Assembly: GCF_001685485.1 (NCBI RefSeq)
Contig: NZ_BDEL01000001.1
Coordinates: 372,001-436,000 of the forward strand
From: Formosa haliotis
GTDB lineage: Bacteria; Bacteroidota; Bacteroidia; Flavobacteriales; Flavobacteriaceae
Direction: 5' to 3'
Length of the DNA: 64,000 nt
Shown piece after piece: positions 1 through 10,024 of the stretch. Each line of letters starts with the position of its first letter. Position 1 is the stretch's first letter. The position numbers were made by a program, and so were the translations under genes. The notes beneath the pieces were generated by a model. It had not been told where the DNA came from. It worked only from the letters and a program-made list of their open reading frames with translations, and searched no databases.

Positions 1-1737
1 TCTAATACCGAACTAAACAATAAATTCGACATTGAATTTTATAATTTTGGTGCGGCTTTAAATAGCTCAGATACAATTACCTTTTCAGAAAAACAAACCG
101 ATATTTCTGCAGCTCTAGACGGGTTACAGGATATTTATAAAGACGCCATCGCACCAACCGTTTTAATTACAGATGGAAATCAGACTTTTGGTAATGATTA
201 TGAGTTTACACCTTATAAGCAGCCAGTATATCCTATTATTTTAGGAGACACCACGAGTTATTCCGACTTAAGTATTAGGCAACTTAATGTAAATAAGTAT
301 GCCTATTTAAAAAATAAATTTCCAGTAGAAACCATAGTTGTTTATAACGGAAAGAAAACCGTAAATACCACATTTACGATAACTTCAGGGAAACAAATGG
401 TATATACCAAAAATATAACCTTTAATGCCGCTCATAATTCCGAAGTTATTCAGATTAATTTATCTGCAAACCATGTGGGTTTATCTACCTATAAAGCACA
501 TTTAACACCTCTAAATTCAGAAAAAAATACGGTTAATAACACGAAAAATTTTGCTGTTGAAGTGATCGATGAAAAGATGAAAATAGCGATTGTTTCAAGT
601 TTTTATCATCCAGATTTAGGCGCTTTTAAAAAGAGTATCGAAAGTAATGAGCAACGCGAGGTATCTATTTTAAAACCTAATGAAATAAAATCAAAACTAA
701 ATGATTTTCATTTGATTATCTTATATCAACCAAATAATCAGTTTAAGTTTTTATTTGATGTAATACATTCCGAAAACCGCAATACTTTTATTGTTTCTGG
801 TCCTAAAACAGATTGGTTTTTTCTAAACGAACAATCTAAAGTTTATGAACACGATATTACGACGCAAACCGAAATGTATCAAGGTGAGTTTAATTCTAAT
901 TTTTCAACATTTATAGTCGATGATTTAAATTTTGAATCCTTTCCACCATTACAATCTACTTTTGGAGAAATCACTTTTTTTGGCCCTTATGAAACCTTGC
1001 TGTATAAAAAGCTTGGAAGCCTAACTACAAAGCAACCACTATTGGCTACTTTCGAAACAAACGGAAGGCGAGAAGCGCTGCTTTTGGGAGAAAATATATG
1101 GCAATGGCGTGCTCAAAGTTTTTTAAATGAAAAGTCTTTTAACACCTTCGATAATTTTATTGGGAAGCTCGTGCAATATCTAGCCTCTACAAAACGAAAA
1201 ACCCGATTGGTAGTCGATTTCGAATCCTTTTACGAAGGTGTAAATTCGGTGCTTATTAAGGCCCAATTTTTTAATAAAAACTACGAATTTGACGCTCGAG
1301 AAACACTGCAAATCAGTTTAAAAAATAAGGAAACTGGAGTAGTTACAGAAGTGCCTTTAGTTTTAAAAAACAACAATTATCAAGTCGATTTAAGTCATTT
1401 ACCAGCCTCAAGTTACGATTTTACAGTACAGGCACTCGGAGAAAATATTTCGAAATCAGGAAGCTTTACTATTTTGGAATATAATGTGGAGCAACAATTT
1501 TTAAATGCCAATATAGATAAGATAAATACATTGGCTGCAAAAACAAATGGAACGTCTTATTTGATAGATGATTATGAGCCAATTTTTGAAGCATTAATTT
1601 CGGACAAATCATTTGCTACCATTCAAAAAAGCACCAAGACTACCAAAGGGTTAATAGATTGGAAATATGTGCTTGGATTGATAGTTTTCTGCCTATCTTT
1701 GGAATGGTTATTGAGAAAGTATAACGGATTAACTTAA
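1..1737 (+). CDS. VWA-domain membrane protein (5' end outside window)
   Basis: The reading frame is open from base 1, so the start lies upstream; 578 codons are visible. The first 60 residues carry the end of a von Willebrand factor A fold, with the typical strand TVLITDGNQTFGNDYEF. A middle part starting near visible residue 194 (KIAIVSSFYHPDLGAFKKSI) resembles the Rossmann-like glutamine-amidotransferase fold that often accompanies such proteins in Bacteroidota. One transmembrane helix (VLGLIVFCLSLEWLLRK) and a short basic tail end the protein, placing most of it in the periplasm. The SPFH gene follows after 10 bases, so the two are probably co-transcribed. The exact role is unknown; family membership is an inference from the fold-like motifs. 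Confidence 0.75.
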   Translation, partial: SNTELNNKFDIEFYNFGAALNSSDTITFSEKQTDISAALDGLQDIYKDAIAPTVLITDGNQTFGNDYEFTPYKQPVYPIILGDTTSYSDLSIRQLNVNKYAYLKNKFPVETIVVYNGKKTVNTTFTITSGKQMVYTKNITFNAAHNSEVIQINLSANHVGLSTYKAHLTPLNSEKNTVNNTKNFAVEVIDEKMKIAIVSSFYHPDLGAFKKSIESNEQREVSILKPNEIKSKLNDFHLIILYQPNNQFKFLFDVIHSENRNTFIVSGPKTDWFFLNEQSKVYEHDITTQTEMYQGEFNSNFSTFIVDDLNFESFPPLQSTFGEITFFGPYETLLYKKLGSLTTKQPLLATFETNGRREALLLGENIWQWRAQSFLNEKSFNTFDNFIGKLVQYLASTKRKTRLVVDFESFYEGVNSVLIKAQFFNKNYEFDARETLQISLKNKETGVVTEVPLVLKNNNYQVDLSHLPASSYDFTVQALGENISKSGSFTILEYNVEQQFLNANIDKINTLAAKTNGTSYLIDDYEPIFEALISDKSFATIQKSTKTTKGLIDWKYVLGLIVFCLSLEWLLRKYNGLT

Positions 1738-1747
1738 TAAATAAATA

Positions 1748-2563
1748 ATGGATAAATTACCTAAAATTGCATTGCCTTTTATAATCGCTATTATAGCTTT
1801 AATAATTATTGTTTCTAAATCTGCTATAACCATCAATTCGGGTGAAGCCGGTGTGCTTTATAAGACTTTTGGTGGCGGGGTTGTTACAGACGAACCACCA
1901 CTTGGTGAAGGGTTTCATATTGTAGCTCCTTGGAATAAAGTGTTTGTTTACGAAGTGAGACAACAAGAGCTTTACGAAAAAATGAATGTGTTATCTTCTA
2001 ACGGATTGGATATTAAATTAGAGGCTTCTGCATGGTTTCAACCACAGTTTGAAAACTTAGGAAAATTACATCAAGAAAAAAGTGAAATGTACAAGGAACG
2101 TATTTTACTTCCTGCCATTCGTTCTGCTGCCAGAAGTGTTGTAGGACGTTATACACCTGAGCAATTGTACTCAAGTAAGCGTGATGCGATTCAGCAAGAA
2201 ATTTTTGAAGAAACTAAAAGTATTGTAGATGACCAATACATTCAATTAAACGAAATTTTAGTGCGCGACGTTACTTTACCTGCAACAATTAAAGATGCTA
2301 TTGAGCGTAAATTAAAGCAAGAGCAAGAATCTTTAGAATACGAATTTAGATTAGTTACAGCAACTAAAGAAGCCCAAAAACAAATTATTGAAGCACAAGG
2401 TAAAGCCGATGCGAATAGAATTTTAAGTGAGTCTTTAAATGATAAAATTTTACAAGATAAAGGGATAGAAGCAACAGTAAAATTATCGGAATCTCCAAAC
2501 TCTAAAGTGATTGTAATTGGTTCTGGAGATAGCGGATTACCTATTATACTTGGGAATCAATAA
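1748..2563 (+). CDS. SPFH/Band 7 (prohibitin-family) membrane protein
   Basis: A 271-residue protein with one N-terminal membrane anchor (about residues 7-25, IALPFIIAIIALIIIVSK) followed by a Band 7 domain: INSGEAGVLYKTFGG, then GEGFHIVAPWNKVFVYEVR. A charged Glu/Lys/Gln-rich helical stretch follows (about 185-225, KLKQEQESLEYEF). This is the prohibitin layout. Such proteins form large rings at membranes and act as scaffolds for proteases or other membrane complexes. It lies 10 bases after the VWA gene and before the histidine leader, from which it is separated by 245 bases, so it belongs to the upstream unit. Confidence 0.9.
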   Translation: MDKLPKIALPFIIAIIALIIIVSKSAITINSGEAGVLYKTFGGGVVTDEPPLGEGFHIVAPWNKVFVYEVRQQELYEKMNVLSSNGLDIKLEASAWFQPQFENLGKLHQEKSEMYKERILLPAIRSAARSVVGRYTPEQLYSSKRDAIQQEIFEETKSIVDDQYIQLNEILVRDVTLPATIKDAIERKLKQEQESLEYEFRLVTATKEAQKQIIEAQGKADANRILSESLNDKILQDKGIEATVKLSESPNSKVIVIGSGDSGLPIILGNQ

Positions 2564-2643
2564 ATTTTTAACAAATATTAAAATAAAAGCTTGCATAAGT
2601 CTTTTTATTTTTTGAATATTTGCTGAGAACAAAAAAACAAAAC

Positions 2644-2700
2644 ATGACATTTATTCAAATTCATCATCATCATTTTCATACTTGCACTCAGGCGAGTTAA
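2644..2700 (+). CDS. hisL: Histidine operon leader peptide (18 aa)
   Basis: A short open frame encodes MTFIQIHHHHFHTCTQAS. Five of six consecutive codons (2662-2679) are CAT for histidine. It sits 108 bases upstream of hisG and just before a terminator hairpin, which is the arrangement of a ribosome-mediated attenuator. The stop codon at 2698-2700 puts a terminating ribosome over bases 2686-2694. Those bases can otherwise pair with the 5' arm of the terminator. No strong ribosome binding site is visible, as is usual in Bacteroidota. Confidence 0.8.
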   Translation: MTFIQIHHHHFHTCTQAS

Positions 2701-2770
2701 GGATGTATTGAATAAATTCAAAATATATTTTTAAACCCCGTTTGAGTAGATCAAATGGGGTTTTATTTTA
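2686..2770 (+). promoter_or_regulatory. Histidine attenuator: antiterminator and terminator
   Basis: The terminator arms are 2733-2745 (AAACCCCGTTTGA) and 2751-2763 (TCAAATGGGGTTT). They form a 13-bp stem with one G-U pair and a 5-base loop, followed by TATTTTAT. Bases 2686-2694 (ACTCAGGCG), inside the leader peptide, can pair with 2739-2747 (CGTTTGAGT) over nine positions including two G-U pairs. That pairing would open the terminator. A ribosome stalled on the His codons would leave 2686-2694 free and allow read-through; one reaching the leader stop would mask them and allow termination. The pairing was worked out by eye. Confidence 0.75.
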
Positions 2771-2808
2771 TCTACCCATGATTTACTCAAACCATATTAA
2801 TCAATAAA

Positions 2809-3666
2809 ATGAGTAAACTAAAAATTGCAGTTCAAAAATCAGGTCGACTTTACGACGAATCTATGGAAATCCTTAAAGACATAGGAATTTCTATAGACAA
2901 TGGAAGAGATCAATTAAAAGCTTCTGCTAAGAATTTTCCAATCGAAGTGTTTTATTTACGCAACGGCGATATCCCTCAATATTTAAAAGATGGCGTTGTA
3001 GATGCCGCGATTATTGGAGAAAATGTTTTAATAGAAAAAGGAGGCGATATTCAAATTGTTCAAAAGTTAGGGTTTTCGTCTTGTAAAGTTTCTATTGCAG
3101 TGCCAAAAGCTGTAAAATATAATAGTATACAAGATTTAGAAGGTAAGCGTATAGCCACCTCGTATCCAAATACCGTGCAATTATTTTTAGATAAAAACAA
3201 TGTTAATGCACAACTTCACATTATTAACGGCTCGGTAGAAATTGCTCCAAATATAGGTTTAGCAGATGCCATTGTAGATATTGTTTCTAGCGGAAGTACC
3301 TTATTTAAAAATGGTTTAAAAGAAGCGGAAGTATTGTTGAAATCTGAAGCTGTGTTGGCGTCTTCACCATTAATTTCAGAAGAAAATTTAGAACTTTTAA
3401 ATAAAATAAAATTTAGAATTGATTCCGTTTTAAAAGGCAGACAATCTAAATATGTGCTCTTAAATGCGCCAAACGAAAAATTAAAAGAAATTATTGCCAT
3501 TTTACCCGGTATGAAAAGTCCAACAGTATTACCTTTAGCACAAGAAGGTTGGAGCTCGGTTCATACCGTAATTAATAAAAATAAATTTTGGGAAATTATA
3601 GATGCTTTAAAAGCTCAAGGTGCCGAAGGTATATTAGTTTGCCCAATCGATAATATGGTTTTATAA
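2809..3666 (+). CDS. hisG: ATP phosphoribosyltransferase, long form
   Basis: HisG catalyses the first, committed step of histidine synthesis: condensation of ATP with PRPP. The start MSKLKIAVQKSGRLYDESMEIL and the segment GVVDAAIIGENVLIEKGGD are typical. IVDIVSSGSTLFKNGL matches the PRPP-binding region. The length of 285 residues and a C-terminal stretch from about residue 210 (LPGMKSPTVLPLAQEGWSSV) show the long form. That form carries its own ACT-like regulatory domain for histidine feedback, so no HisZ partner is needed. It is the first gene of the operon behind the attenuator; hisD follows after 14 bases. Confidence 0.97.
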   Translation: MSKLKIAVQKSGRLYDESMEILKDIGISIDNGRDQLKASAKNFPIEVFYLRNGDIPQYLKDGVVDAAIIGENVLIEKGGDIQIVQKLGFSSCKVSIAVPKAVKYNSIQDLEGKRIATSYPNTVQLFLDKNNVNAQLHIINGSVEIAPNIGLADAIVDIVSSGSTLFKNGLKEAEVLLKSEAVLASSPLISEENLELLNKIKFRIDSVLKGRQSKYVLLNAPNEKLKEIIAILPGMKSPTVLPLAQEGWSSVHTVINKNKFWEIIDALKAQGAEGILVCPIDNMVL

Positions 3667-3680
3667 TTAAAGACAGTACG

Positions 3681-4970
3681 ATGAAAATTATTGAAAATCC
3701 AGATAGATCAGATTGGTCAGAATTATTAAAGCGTCCTACGAAAACCGTGAATGATATTGAGAAAACGGTTACTCAAATTTTTGATGACGTAAAACGCAAT
3801 GGGGATGAAGCAGTGGCTAAATACACATCGCTTTTTGATGGTGTATCCTTAGAAGAGAATGTGGTTACCGAAGAGGAAATTGCATATGCAAAATCGCAAG
3901 TTTCAGACGACTTAAAAGTAGCTATTCAAACAGCATATAAAAATATAGAGCGTTTTCACGGTGCCCAAAAAACCGATAAAGTTGAAGTAGAAACCATGGC
4001 TGGCGTTTCGTGCTGGCAAGAAAAACGCGCCATAGATAAAATAGGTTTATACATTCCAGGAGGAACAGCGCCTTTATTTTCAACCGTTTTAATGTTAGCG
4101 GTTCCGGCTAAAATTGCAGGATGTAAAGAGATTGTCTTATGTTCTCCACCAAGTACAACAGGAAAAATAGCTAACGAAATTTTATTCGCTGCCGATTTAT
4201 GCGGTGTTTCTAAAATTATAAAAGTAGGCGGAATTCAAGCCATTGCCGGTTTAACTTTTGGTACAGAAAGTATTCCGCAAGTGTATAAAATTTTCGGACC
4301 AGGAAATCAATTTGTCACTGTTGCAAAGCAATTGGCTACAAAATATGGCGTGGCTATCGATATGCCCGCCGGACCAAGTGAATTGTTGGTGATGGCAGAC
4401 GACTCTGCTAACGCTGAATTTGTAGCTTCCGATTTGTTGAGTCAAGCCGAACACGGTGCAGATAGTCAGGTGATTTTAGTGTCTACGTCAAAAGTATTGA
4501 TTGATGCTGTTTTAAAAGCCATCGATGCTCAAATAGAAGCCTTACCTAGACAAACCATCGCTAAAAAAGCGATTGCTAATTCTAAATTAATTTATGTAGA
4601 AAGCGATGACATTGCGCTAGATTTAATTAATGAATATGCCCCAGAACACTTTATTATTTGTTCTAAAAATGAAGATTTATTTGTAAACGGTATTAGAAAC
4701 GCCGGTTCGGTATTTATTGGAAATTATACTCCAGAAAGTGCTGGCGATTATGCTTCTGGTACTAACCACACGTTACCAACTAACGGATTTTGTAAAGCGT
4801 ATTCTGGCGTAAATTTAGATAGTTTTTTAAAGAGTATTACGTTTCAGAAAATATCAGAAAAAGGCTTGTTAGGTATTGGTAATGTAATTGAGCAAATGGC
4901 GGCTGCCGAAGGTTTAGAAGCACACAAAAATGCTGTAACGCTTCGTTTAAACGATTTAAATAAGAACTAA
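3681..4970 (+). CDS. hisD: Histidinol dehydrogenase
   Basis: HisD performs the last two oxidations, from L-histidinol to L-histidine, using NAD and a zinc ion. The 429-residue length is standard. Diagnostic stretches are GLYIPGGTAPLFSTVLMLA (nucleotide-binding), VYKIFGPGNQFVTVAK, DMPAGPSELLV and LLSQAEHGADSQV, which contains zinc-site residues. The catalytic region follows as INEYAPEHF and GTNHTLPT. The stop codon shares one base with the start of hisC (TAATG), which suggests translational coupling. Confidence 0.97.
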   Translation: MKIIENPDRSDWSELLKRPTKTVNDIEKTVTQIFDDVKRNGDEAVAKYTSLFDGVSLEENVVTEEEIAYAKSQVSDDLKVAIQTAYKNIERFHGAQKTDKVEVETMAGVSCWQEKRAIDKIGLYIPGGTAPLFSTVLMLAVPAKIAGCKEIVLCSPPSTTGKIANEILFAADLCGVSKIIKVGGIQAIAGLTFGTESIPQVYKIFGPGNQFVTVAKQLATKYGVAIDMPAGPSELLVMADDSANAEFVASDLLSQAEHGADSQVILVSTSKVLIDAVLKAIDAQIEALPRQTIAKKAIANSKLIYVESDDIALDLINEYAPEHFIICSKNEDLFVNGIRNAGSVFIGNYTPESAGDYASGTNHTLPTNGFCKAYSGVNLDSFLKSITFQKISEKGLLGIGNVIEQMAAAEGLEAHKNAVTLRLNDLNKN

Positions 4971-6010
4971 TGGCGAACGTTCAAGACTTATTAAGACCTT
5001 CAATAAAAGCATTAAAAGCATATTCGTCTGCACGCGACGAATTTCAAGAAGATACCAGCGATATGGTGTTTTTAGATGCTAATGAAAATCCGTTTAACAA
5101 TGGAATAAATCGCTATCCAGACCCACAACAAAATGAGGTTAAGGATGTATTGTCCAGTTTAAAAGGCGTTCGTAAAAATCATATTTTATTAGGTAACGGA
5201 AGCGATGAAGTGCTCGATTTAATCGTACGTGCATTTTGCGAACCTAATCAGGATAACATCATTATTTTACCACCAACTTACGGCATGTACGAAGTATTGG
5301 CGAATTTAAATGCTGTGGCCATTAAGAAGGTTTTACTTACAGAAACTTTTCAGCCTCAAGTGGATCAGATTTTAGATGTTGCAGATGCCAATAGTAAAAT
5401 TTTGTTTTTATGTTCTCCAAACAATCCGTCGGGAAATAGTTTTAACGATAATGAAGTGGAGACTTTATTAAAGAAATTTGAAGGCATTGTAGTAATCGAT
5501 GAAGCTTATATCGATTTTTCAAATCAAGACAGTTGGTTAGGTCGTTTAGAAGAATTTCCAAATTTAATCATTACACAAACTTTATCTAAAGCGTATGGTA
5601 TGGCCGGAATTCGATTGGGAATTTGTTATGCTTCAGAAGCGATTATTTCGGTTTTAAATACTATAAAGCCACCCTATAACATCAACGTATTAACTCAGAA
5701 TAAAGCTGTAGAATTATTAAAGCAAACCGAATTGGTAAGCGATGAAATCGATTCTATTTTAATAGAACGCAGCAAATTAATGTCGGAGTTAAAATCTATT
5801 TCATATATAAATAAAATATATCCGTCAGACACCAATTTCGTTCTCGTTAAGCTAGACGATGCGACCAAGCGCTATAATCAATTAATAAAAGAAGGTGTTG
5901 TGGTAAGAAACCGTACCACCCAACCGTTATGCGAAAACTGTTTACGTTTAACCGTAGGAACCCCTTCCGAAAATATAACACTAATAACCGCACTTACCAA
6001 GTTACAATGA
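4970..6010 (+). CDS. hisC: Histidinol-phosphate aminotransferase
   Basis: This PLP enzyme of fold type I converts imidazole-acetol phosphate to histidinol phosphate. It is 346 residues long. LDANENPF near residue 38, [24 protein letters not shown] and [10 protein letters not shown] match the family. The PLP-binding lysine lies in [14 protein letters not shown]. It overlaps hisD by one base and hisB by four bases (ATGA), so the three genes are translationally coupled. Confidence 0.97.
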   Translation: MANVQDLLRPSIKALKAYSSARDEFQEDTSDMVFLDANENPFNNGINRYPDPQQNEVKDVLSSLKGVRKNHILLGNGSDEVLDLIVRAFCEPNQDNIIILPPTYGMYEVLANLNAVAIKKVLLTETFQPQVDQILDVADANSKILFLCSPNNPSGNSFNDNEVETLLKKFEGIVVIDEAYIDFSNQDSWLGRLEEFPNLIITQTLSKAYGMAGIRLGICYASEAIISVLNTIKPPYNINVLTQNKAVELLKQTELVSDEIDSILIERSKLMSELKSISYINKIYPSDTNFVLVKLDDATKRYNQLIKEGVVVRNRTTQPLCENCLRLTVGTPSENITLITALTKLQ

Positions 6011-7143
6011 AACAAAAAGTATTATTTATAGATCGTGATGGAACGATAATTAAAGAGCCAGCAGACGAGCAAATTGATGGTTTCGACAAATTAGAATTTT
6101 ATCCGAAAGTTTTTCAATATTTAAGTAAAATTGCCAAAGAACTCGATTACGAAATCGTAATGATTACCAACCAAGATGGTTTAGGAACCGAAGCTTTTCC
6201 TGAAGATACTTTTTGGCCAGTTCATAATTTTATTCTTGAAGCTTTTAAAAATGAAGGTGTAGAATTTAAAGAACAATTTATAGATAGAACCTTCGCGAAA
6301 GACAATGCGCCAACGCGTAAACCAAATACGGGCTTGCTAACAAAATATTTTTCTGAAGACTATGATTTAGCGAATTCTTATGTAATTGGTGACCGATTAA
6401 CAGATATAGAGCTTGCTAAAAACTTAGGTGCTAAAGGTATTTTTATTAATGATAATACTAATCTTGGTACCGATGAAATTACTGTAAAACGTGATGCTTT
6501 AAATAGCTTTATTGCATTAGAATCTAATGATTGGGAAGAAATCTATAAACATTTAAAAGTTGAAGATCGTACGGGAAGCATCGAGCGTAATACCAATGAA
6601 ACTAAAATTAAAATCGATTTAAATTTAGATGGAACGGGTAAAAGTAATATTGAAACGGGAATTGCATTTTTCGACCATATGTTAGATCAAATTGCGCGTC
6701 ACGGACAGTTAGATTTAAATATAAAAGTGGATGGCGATTTAGACGTCGATGAACACCACACTATTGAAGATACAGCCATTGCTCTGGGTGAATTATTTAA
6801 TACCGTTTTAGGAAACAAATTAGGAATAGAGCGCTACGGGTTTTACTTACCTATGGACGATTGTTTAGCTTCGGCAGGCATTGATTTTGGCGGTAGAAAC
6901 TGGTTAGTTTGGGAAGCTGATTTTAAACGTGAAATGGTTGGAAAAATGCCAACAGAAATGTTTTATCACTTTTTTAAATCGTTTACAGACGGGGCCAAAT
7001 GTAATTTAAACATCAAAGCAGAAGGGACCAACGAACATCATAAAATTGAAGCTATTTTTAAAGCTTTTGCTAAAGCGATTAAAATGGCCGTAAAACGCGA
7101 TGTAGAAAAAATGATTTTACCTTCAACAAAAGGTATGTTGTAA
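6007..7143 (+). CDS. hisB: Bifunctional histidinol-phosphatase / imidazoleglycerol-phosphate dehydratase
   Basis: A fused enzyme of 378 residues. Residues 1 to about 165 form a HAD-type histidinol phosphatase, with motif I as [13 protein letters not shown] and a later [17 protein letters not shown]. Residues from about 185 form the dehydratase, with [17 protein letters not shown], the metal-binding [13 protein letters not shown] and the second NEHHKIEA. I start it at the ATG at 6007, which overlaps the hisC stop as ATGA. An upstream in-frame start at 5929 would add 26 residues that overlap hisC and do not resemble the family. The fusion is usual in Flavobacteriaceae. Confidence 0.96.
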   Translation: MKQKVLFIDRDGTIIKEPADEQIDGFDKLEFYPKVFQYLSKIAKELDYEIVMITNQDGLGTEAFPEDTFWPVHNFILEAFKNEGVEFKEQFIDRTFAKDNAPTRKPNTGLLTKYFSEDYDLANSYVIGDRLTDIELAKNLGAKGIFINDNTNLGTDEITVKRDALNSFIALESNDWEEIYKHLKVEDRTGSIERNTNETKIKIDLNLDGTGKSNIETGIAFFDHMLDQIARHGQLDLNIKVDGDLDVDEHHTIEDTAIALGELFNTVLGNKLGIERYGFYLPMDDCLASAGIDFGGRNWLVWEADFKREMVGKMPTEMFYHFFKSFTDGAKCNLNIKAEGTNEHHKIEAIFKAFAKAIKMAVKRDVEKMILPSTKGML

Positions 7144-7213
7144 ACGCCCATCTTAATCTTCCTAAAAAGAAGAGTCTCTCTTGTATTTGTAGAGAGTGAA
7201 AAGCAAAAAGAAT

Positions 7214-7867
7214 ATGAGTTTAAATAAAGAAAAGTTAAAGGATACACCTACGAGTTCGTCTTCTAAGACCGCGAATGGCATTAAGGTCGTAATCATAGAT
7301 TATGGCGCCGGAAATATAAAAAGCATACAATTTGCCTTTAAACGTTTAGGATACGATGCGATTTTGTCTAACGATCCAGAAGTTATTAAACAAGCCGATC
7401 GCGTAATTTTTCCAGGAGTAGGCGAAGCAAGTTCAGCTTTAAAAATGCTAAAGAATACGAAATTAGACAAATTAATTCCTACCTTAACACAACCTGTTTT
7501 AGGCATTTGTTTAGGTATGCAATTGTTGTGTAAAACCACAGAGGAAGGGAATACCGAAGGTTTGGGTATTTTTCAAGTGGACGTAAAACGTTTCCCGAAT
7601 ACGGTTAAAGTGCCACAAATGGGATGGAATACCATAACAGATTTAAAATCAGATTTATTTGAAGGCATTCCCGAAGCATCGTTTATGTACTTAGTACATA
7701 GTTATTATGCCGAAAATTGTAAAGAAGCTATTGCTTTAACAAATTATAATGGCAATTATGCATCAGCATTACAGCACAATAATTTTTATGGGGTTCAATT
7801 TCATCCTGAAAAAAGTAGTGTGGCGGGCGCAAAACTACTTGAGAATTTTTTAAATCTAAAATCATAA
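7214..7867 (+). CDS. hisH: Imidazole glycerol phosphate synthase, glutaminase subunit
   Basis: HisH is the class I glutamine amidotransferase that delivers ammonia to HisF. The core begins at KVVIIDYGAGNIKSIQFAF. The nucleophile cysteine is in GICLGMQLLC and the His-Glu pair in GVQFHPEKS. Starting from the ATG at 7214 gives 217 residues, including an unusual extension of about 22 residues rich in Lys, Ser and Thr before the conserved core. A GTG at 7196 would add six more residues. A 70-base gap after hisB, the longest within the operon, precedes the start. HisA follows 19 bases later. Confidence 0.93.
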   Translation: MSLNKEKLKDTPTSSSSKTANGIKVVIIDYGAGNIKSIQFAFKRLGYDAILSNDPEVIKQADRVIFPGVGEASSALKMLKNTKLDKLIPTLTQPVLGICLGMQLLCKTTEEGNTEGLGIFQVDVKRFPNTVKVPQMGWNTITDLKSDLFEGIPEASFMYLVHSYYAENCKEAIALTNYNGNYASALQHNNFYGVQFHPEKSSVAGAKLLENFLNLKS

Positions 7868-7886
7868 ATTGATCAATACCTAACCA

Positions 7887-8615
7887 ATGAGAATTATACC
7901 AGCCATAGATATTATAGATGGAAAATGCGTCCGATTAACCAAGGGCGATTACGATACCAAGAAAATTTACAACGAAAATCCCTTAGAAGTCGCTAAAAGT
8001 TTTGAAGATGCAGGTGTAGAATATTTACATTTAGTCGATTTAGATGGCGCAAAAGCAGGAACTATTATAAATTATAAGGTTTTAGAGCAGTTAACCTCTA
8101 AAACCAACTTAAAAATAGATTTTGGTGGCGGATTAAAAACTAACGAAGATTTGTATGTGGCCTTTAATTCGGGAGCCAAACAAATAACTGGTGGGAGTAT
8201 CGCTGTTAAAAATAGAGTCATGTTCGAGAGCTGGATTCAAAAATACGGGAGTCAGAAAATTATTTTAGGAGCAGATGCTAAAAACGAAAAAGTAGCTATT
8301 AGTGGCTGGTTGGAAGAAAGTAGTTTAGAAGTGGCTCCGTTTATCAAAGGGTATATGAGCAAAGGGATACAGTATGTTATTTGCACAGATATTTCTAAAG
8401 ACGGGATGCTTGAAGGCCCTTCATTAGATTTATACAAAAAGATAATCACAGAAAATCCTAATATAAAATTAATTGCTTCTGGTGGAATTTCTTGTATGGA
8501 CGAGCTTCCTAAACTAAAAGCATTGGGTTGTGAAGGGGTGATTATAGGAAAAGCGATTTACGAAAATAAAATCAGTTTAAAAGATTTAGAAAGACTGGTT
8601 GTAAACTCTCAATAA
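7887..8615 (+). CDS. hisA: ProFAR isomerase (HisA)
   Basis: HisA is the (beta/alpha)8-barrel isomerase that opens the ribose ring of ProFAR. It is 242 residues long. It starts [20 protein letters not shown], which contains the catalytic Asp. The phosphate-binding turns are [11 protein letters not shown] and LIASGGIS, and a second catalytic Asp lies in [13 protein letters not shown]. Only six bases separate it from its paralogue hisF. Confidence 0.96.
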   Translation: MRIIPAIDIIDGKCVRLTKGDYDTKKIYNENPLEVAKSFEDAGVEYLHLVDLDGAKAGTIINYKVLEQLTSKTNLKIDFGGGLKTNEDLYVAFNSGAKQITGGSIAVKNRVMFESWIQKYGSQKIILGADAKNEKVAISGWLEESSLEVAPFIKGYMSKGIQYVICTDISKDGMLEGPSLDLYKKIITENPNIKLIASGGISCMDELPKLKALGCEGVIIGKAIYENKISLKDLERLVVNSQ

Positions 8616-8621
8616 GGTAAT

Positions 8622-9377
8622 ATGCTTACAAAACGAATAATTCCATGTTTGGATATTAAAAACGGAAGAACCGTAAAAGGGGTAAATTTTGTCGATTTAA
8701 TCGATGCGGGAGATCCTGTAGAATTGGCCAAGCAATATGCATTAAAAGGAGCAGACGAGTTGGTGTTTTTAGATATTTCGGCCACGTTAGAAGGAAGAGG
8801 AACCACGCTAGACATGGTTTTACATGTTGCAGAGCAAGTTAATATACCATTTACTGTTGGTGGAGGTATCTCTTCAATAGAACATGTTGATGCTTTATTA
8901 CAATGCGGGGCAGATAAAATTTCTGTAAATTCATCTGCAGTAAAACGACCAGAATTAGTTAAAGAATTGGCCGATAAATTTGGGAGTCAGTGTGTTGTTG
9001 TGGCGATTGATGCCAAGCAAGTAGACGGCCAGTGGAAAGTGCATTTAGCAGGAGGTAGTATTCCTACAGATATCGATTTATTTGAATGGGCGAAGCAAGT
9101 TGAAGAATTGGGTGCAGGTGAAATTTTATTCACTTCTATGAACCACGATGGTACTAAAAATGGATTCGCAAATGAGGCTTTAGCGAAATTGTCAGATCTG
9201 TTAAATATTCCAATTATCGCTTCAGGAGGCGCCGGAACCATGCAACATTTTGTAGATACTTTTAAAGTAGGAAAAGCTGATGCTGCACTTGCGGCTAGCG
9301 TATTTCACTTTGGAGAAATTCCTATTTCAGAATTAAAAGAAGAATTAAAGAATAATAATATAGCAGTAAGATTGTAA
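8622..9377 (+). CDS. hisF: Imidazole glycerol phosphate synthase, cyclase subunit
   Basis: HisF forms imidazole glycerol phosphate and AICAR using ammonia tunnelled from HisH. The 251-residue barrel has the standard start [20 protein letters not shown] with the catalytic Asp11. [12 protein letters not shown] and [13 protein letters not shown] are the phosphate-binding loops, and [12 protein letters not shown] carries the second catalytic Asp. HisIE follows after 25 bases. Confidence 0.97.
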   Translation: MLTKRIIPCLDIKNGRTVKGVNFVDLIDAGDPVELAKQYALKGADELVFLDISATLEGRGTTLDMVLHVAEQVNIPFTVGGGISSIEHVDALLQCGADKISVNSSAVKRPELVKELADKFGSQCVVVAIDAKQVDGQWKVHLAGGSIPTDIDLFEWAKQVEELGAGEILFTSMNHDGTKNGFANEALAKLSDLLNIPIIASGGAGTMQHFVDTFKVGKADAALAASVFHFGEIPISELKEELKNNNIAVRL

Positions 9378-9402
9378 AATTTTACGTTTCAAAATACGAG
9401 TA

Positions 9403-10002
9403 ATGACCATAGATTTTAATAAAAATAACGACGGATTAGTACCAGCAATTATCCAAGATGCAACAACAAAAAATGTGTTGATGCTAGGGTATATGAATGC
9501 CGAAGCCTTAGAAAAAACCAAAGCAACCAAATTAGTAACCTTTTTTAGTAGAACAAAAAATAGACTTTGGACCAAAGGTGAAGAAAGTGGGAATGTGTTG
9601 CACTTAGTCGATATAAAAGTAGATTGCGATAACGACACCTTATTGGTTTCTGTAAATCCTAACGGGCCAACATGCCATAAAGGAACAGATACGTGTTGGG
9701 GAGAAGCTAATGAGGCTTCTTATGGTTTTATTTCGAAATTAGAAGGTGTTATAGAAGACAGACGTTTAAACTACGGGCCAAAGGAATCTTATGTGTCTTC
9801 ATTATTTGCAAAGGGCATTAACAAAGTGGCTCAAAAAGTAGGTGAGGAGGCCGTAGAAGTTGTGATTGAAGCTAAAGACAACGACGACAACTTGTTTTTA
9901 AATGAAAGTGCCGATTTGCTGTTTCATTATTTAATGTTACTACAAGCGAAAGGCTTTACTATTAAGGATGTTGTGGATATTTTAAAAGGAAGAGAAAAAT
10001 AA
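9403..10002 (+). CDS. hisI: Phosphoribosyl-AMP cyclohydrolase / phosphoribosyl-ATP pyrophosphatase
   Basis: A fused HisIE enzyme of 199 residues that carries out steps two and three of the pathway. The N-terminal cyclohydrolase half has LGYMNAEALEKT, FSRTKNRLWTKGEESGN and the metal-binding VDCDNDTLLVSV and GPTCHKGTDTCW. The C-terminal pyrophosphohydrolase half from about residue 105 has FAKGINKVAQKVGEEAVEV. It is the last gene of the operon and is followed directly by a strong terminator. Confidence 0.96.
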   Translation: MTIDFNKNNDGLVPAIIQDATTKNVLMLGYMNAEALEKTKATKLVTFFSRTKNRLWTKGEESGNVLHLVDIKVDCDNDTLLVSVNPNGPTCHKGTDTCWGEANEASYGFISKLEGVIEDRRLNYGPKESYVSSLFAKGINKVAQKVGEEAVEVVIEAKDNDDNLFLNESADLLFHYLMLLQAKGFTIKDVVDILKGREK

Positions 10003-10024
10003 AGTACTCTCAAATTAAAGCATA

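Noticed and set aside
3216..3500. A 94-codon minus-strand frame inside hisG
   Set aside because: It is antisense to a fully conserved gene and has no independent support.
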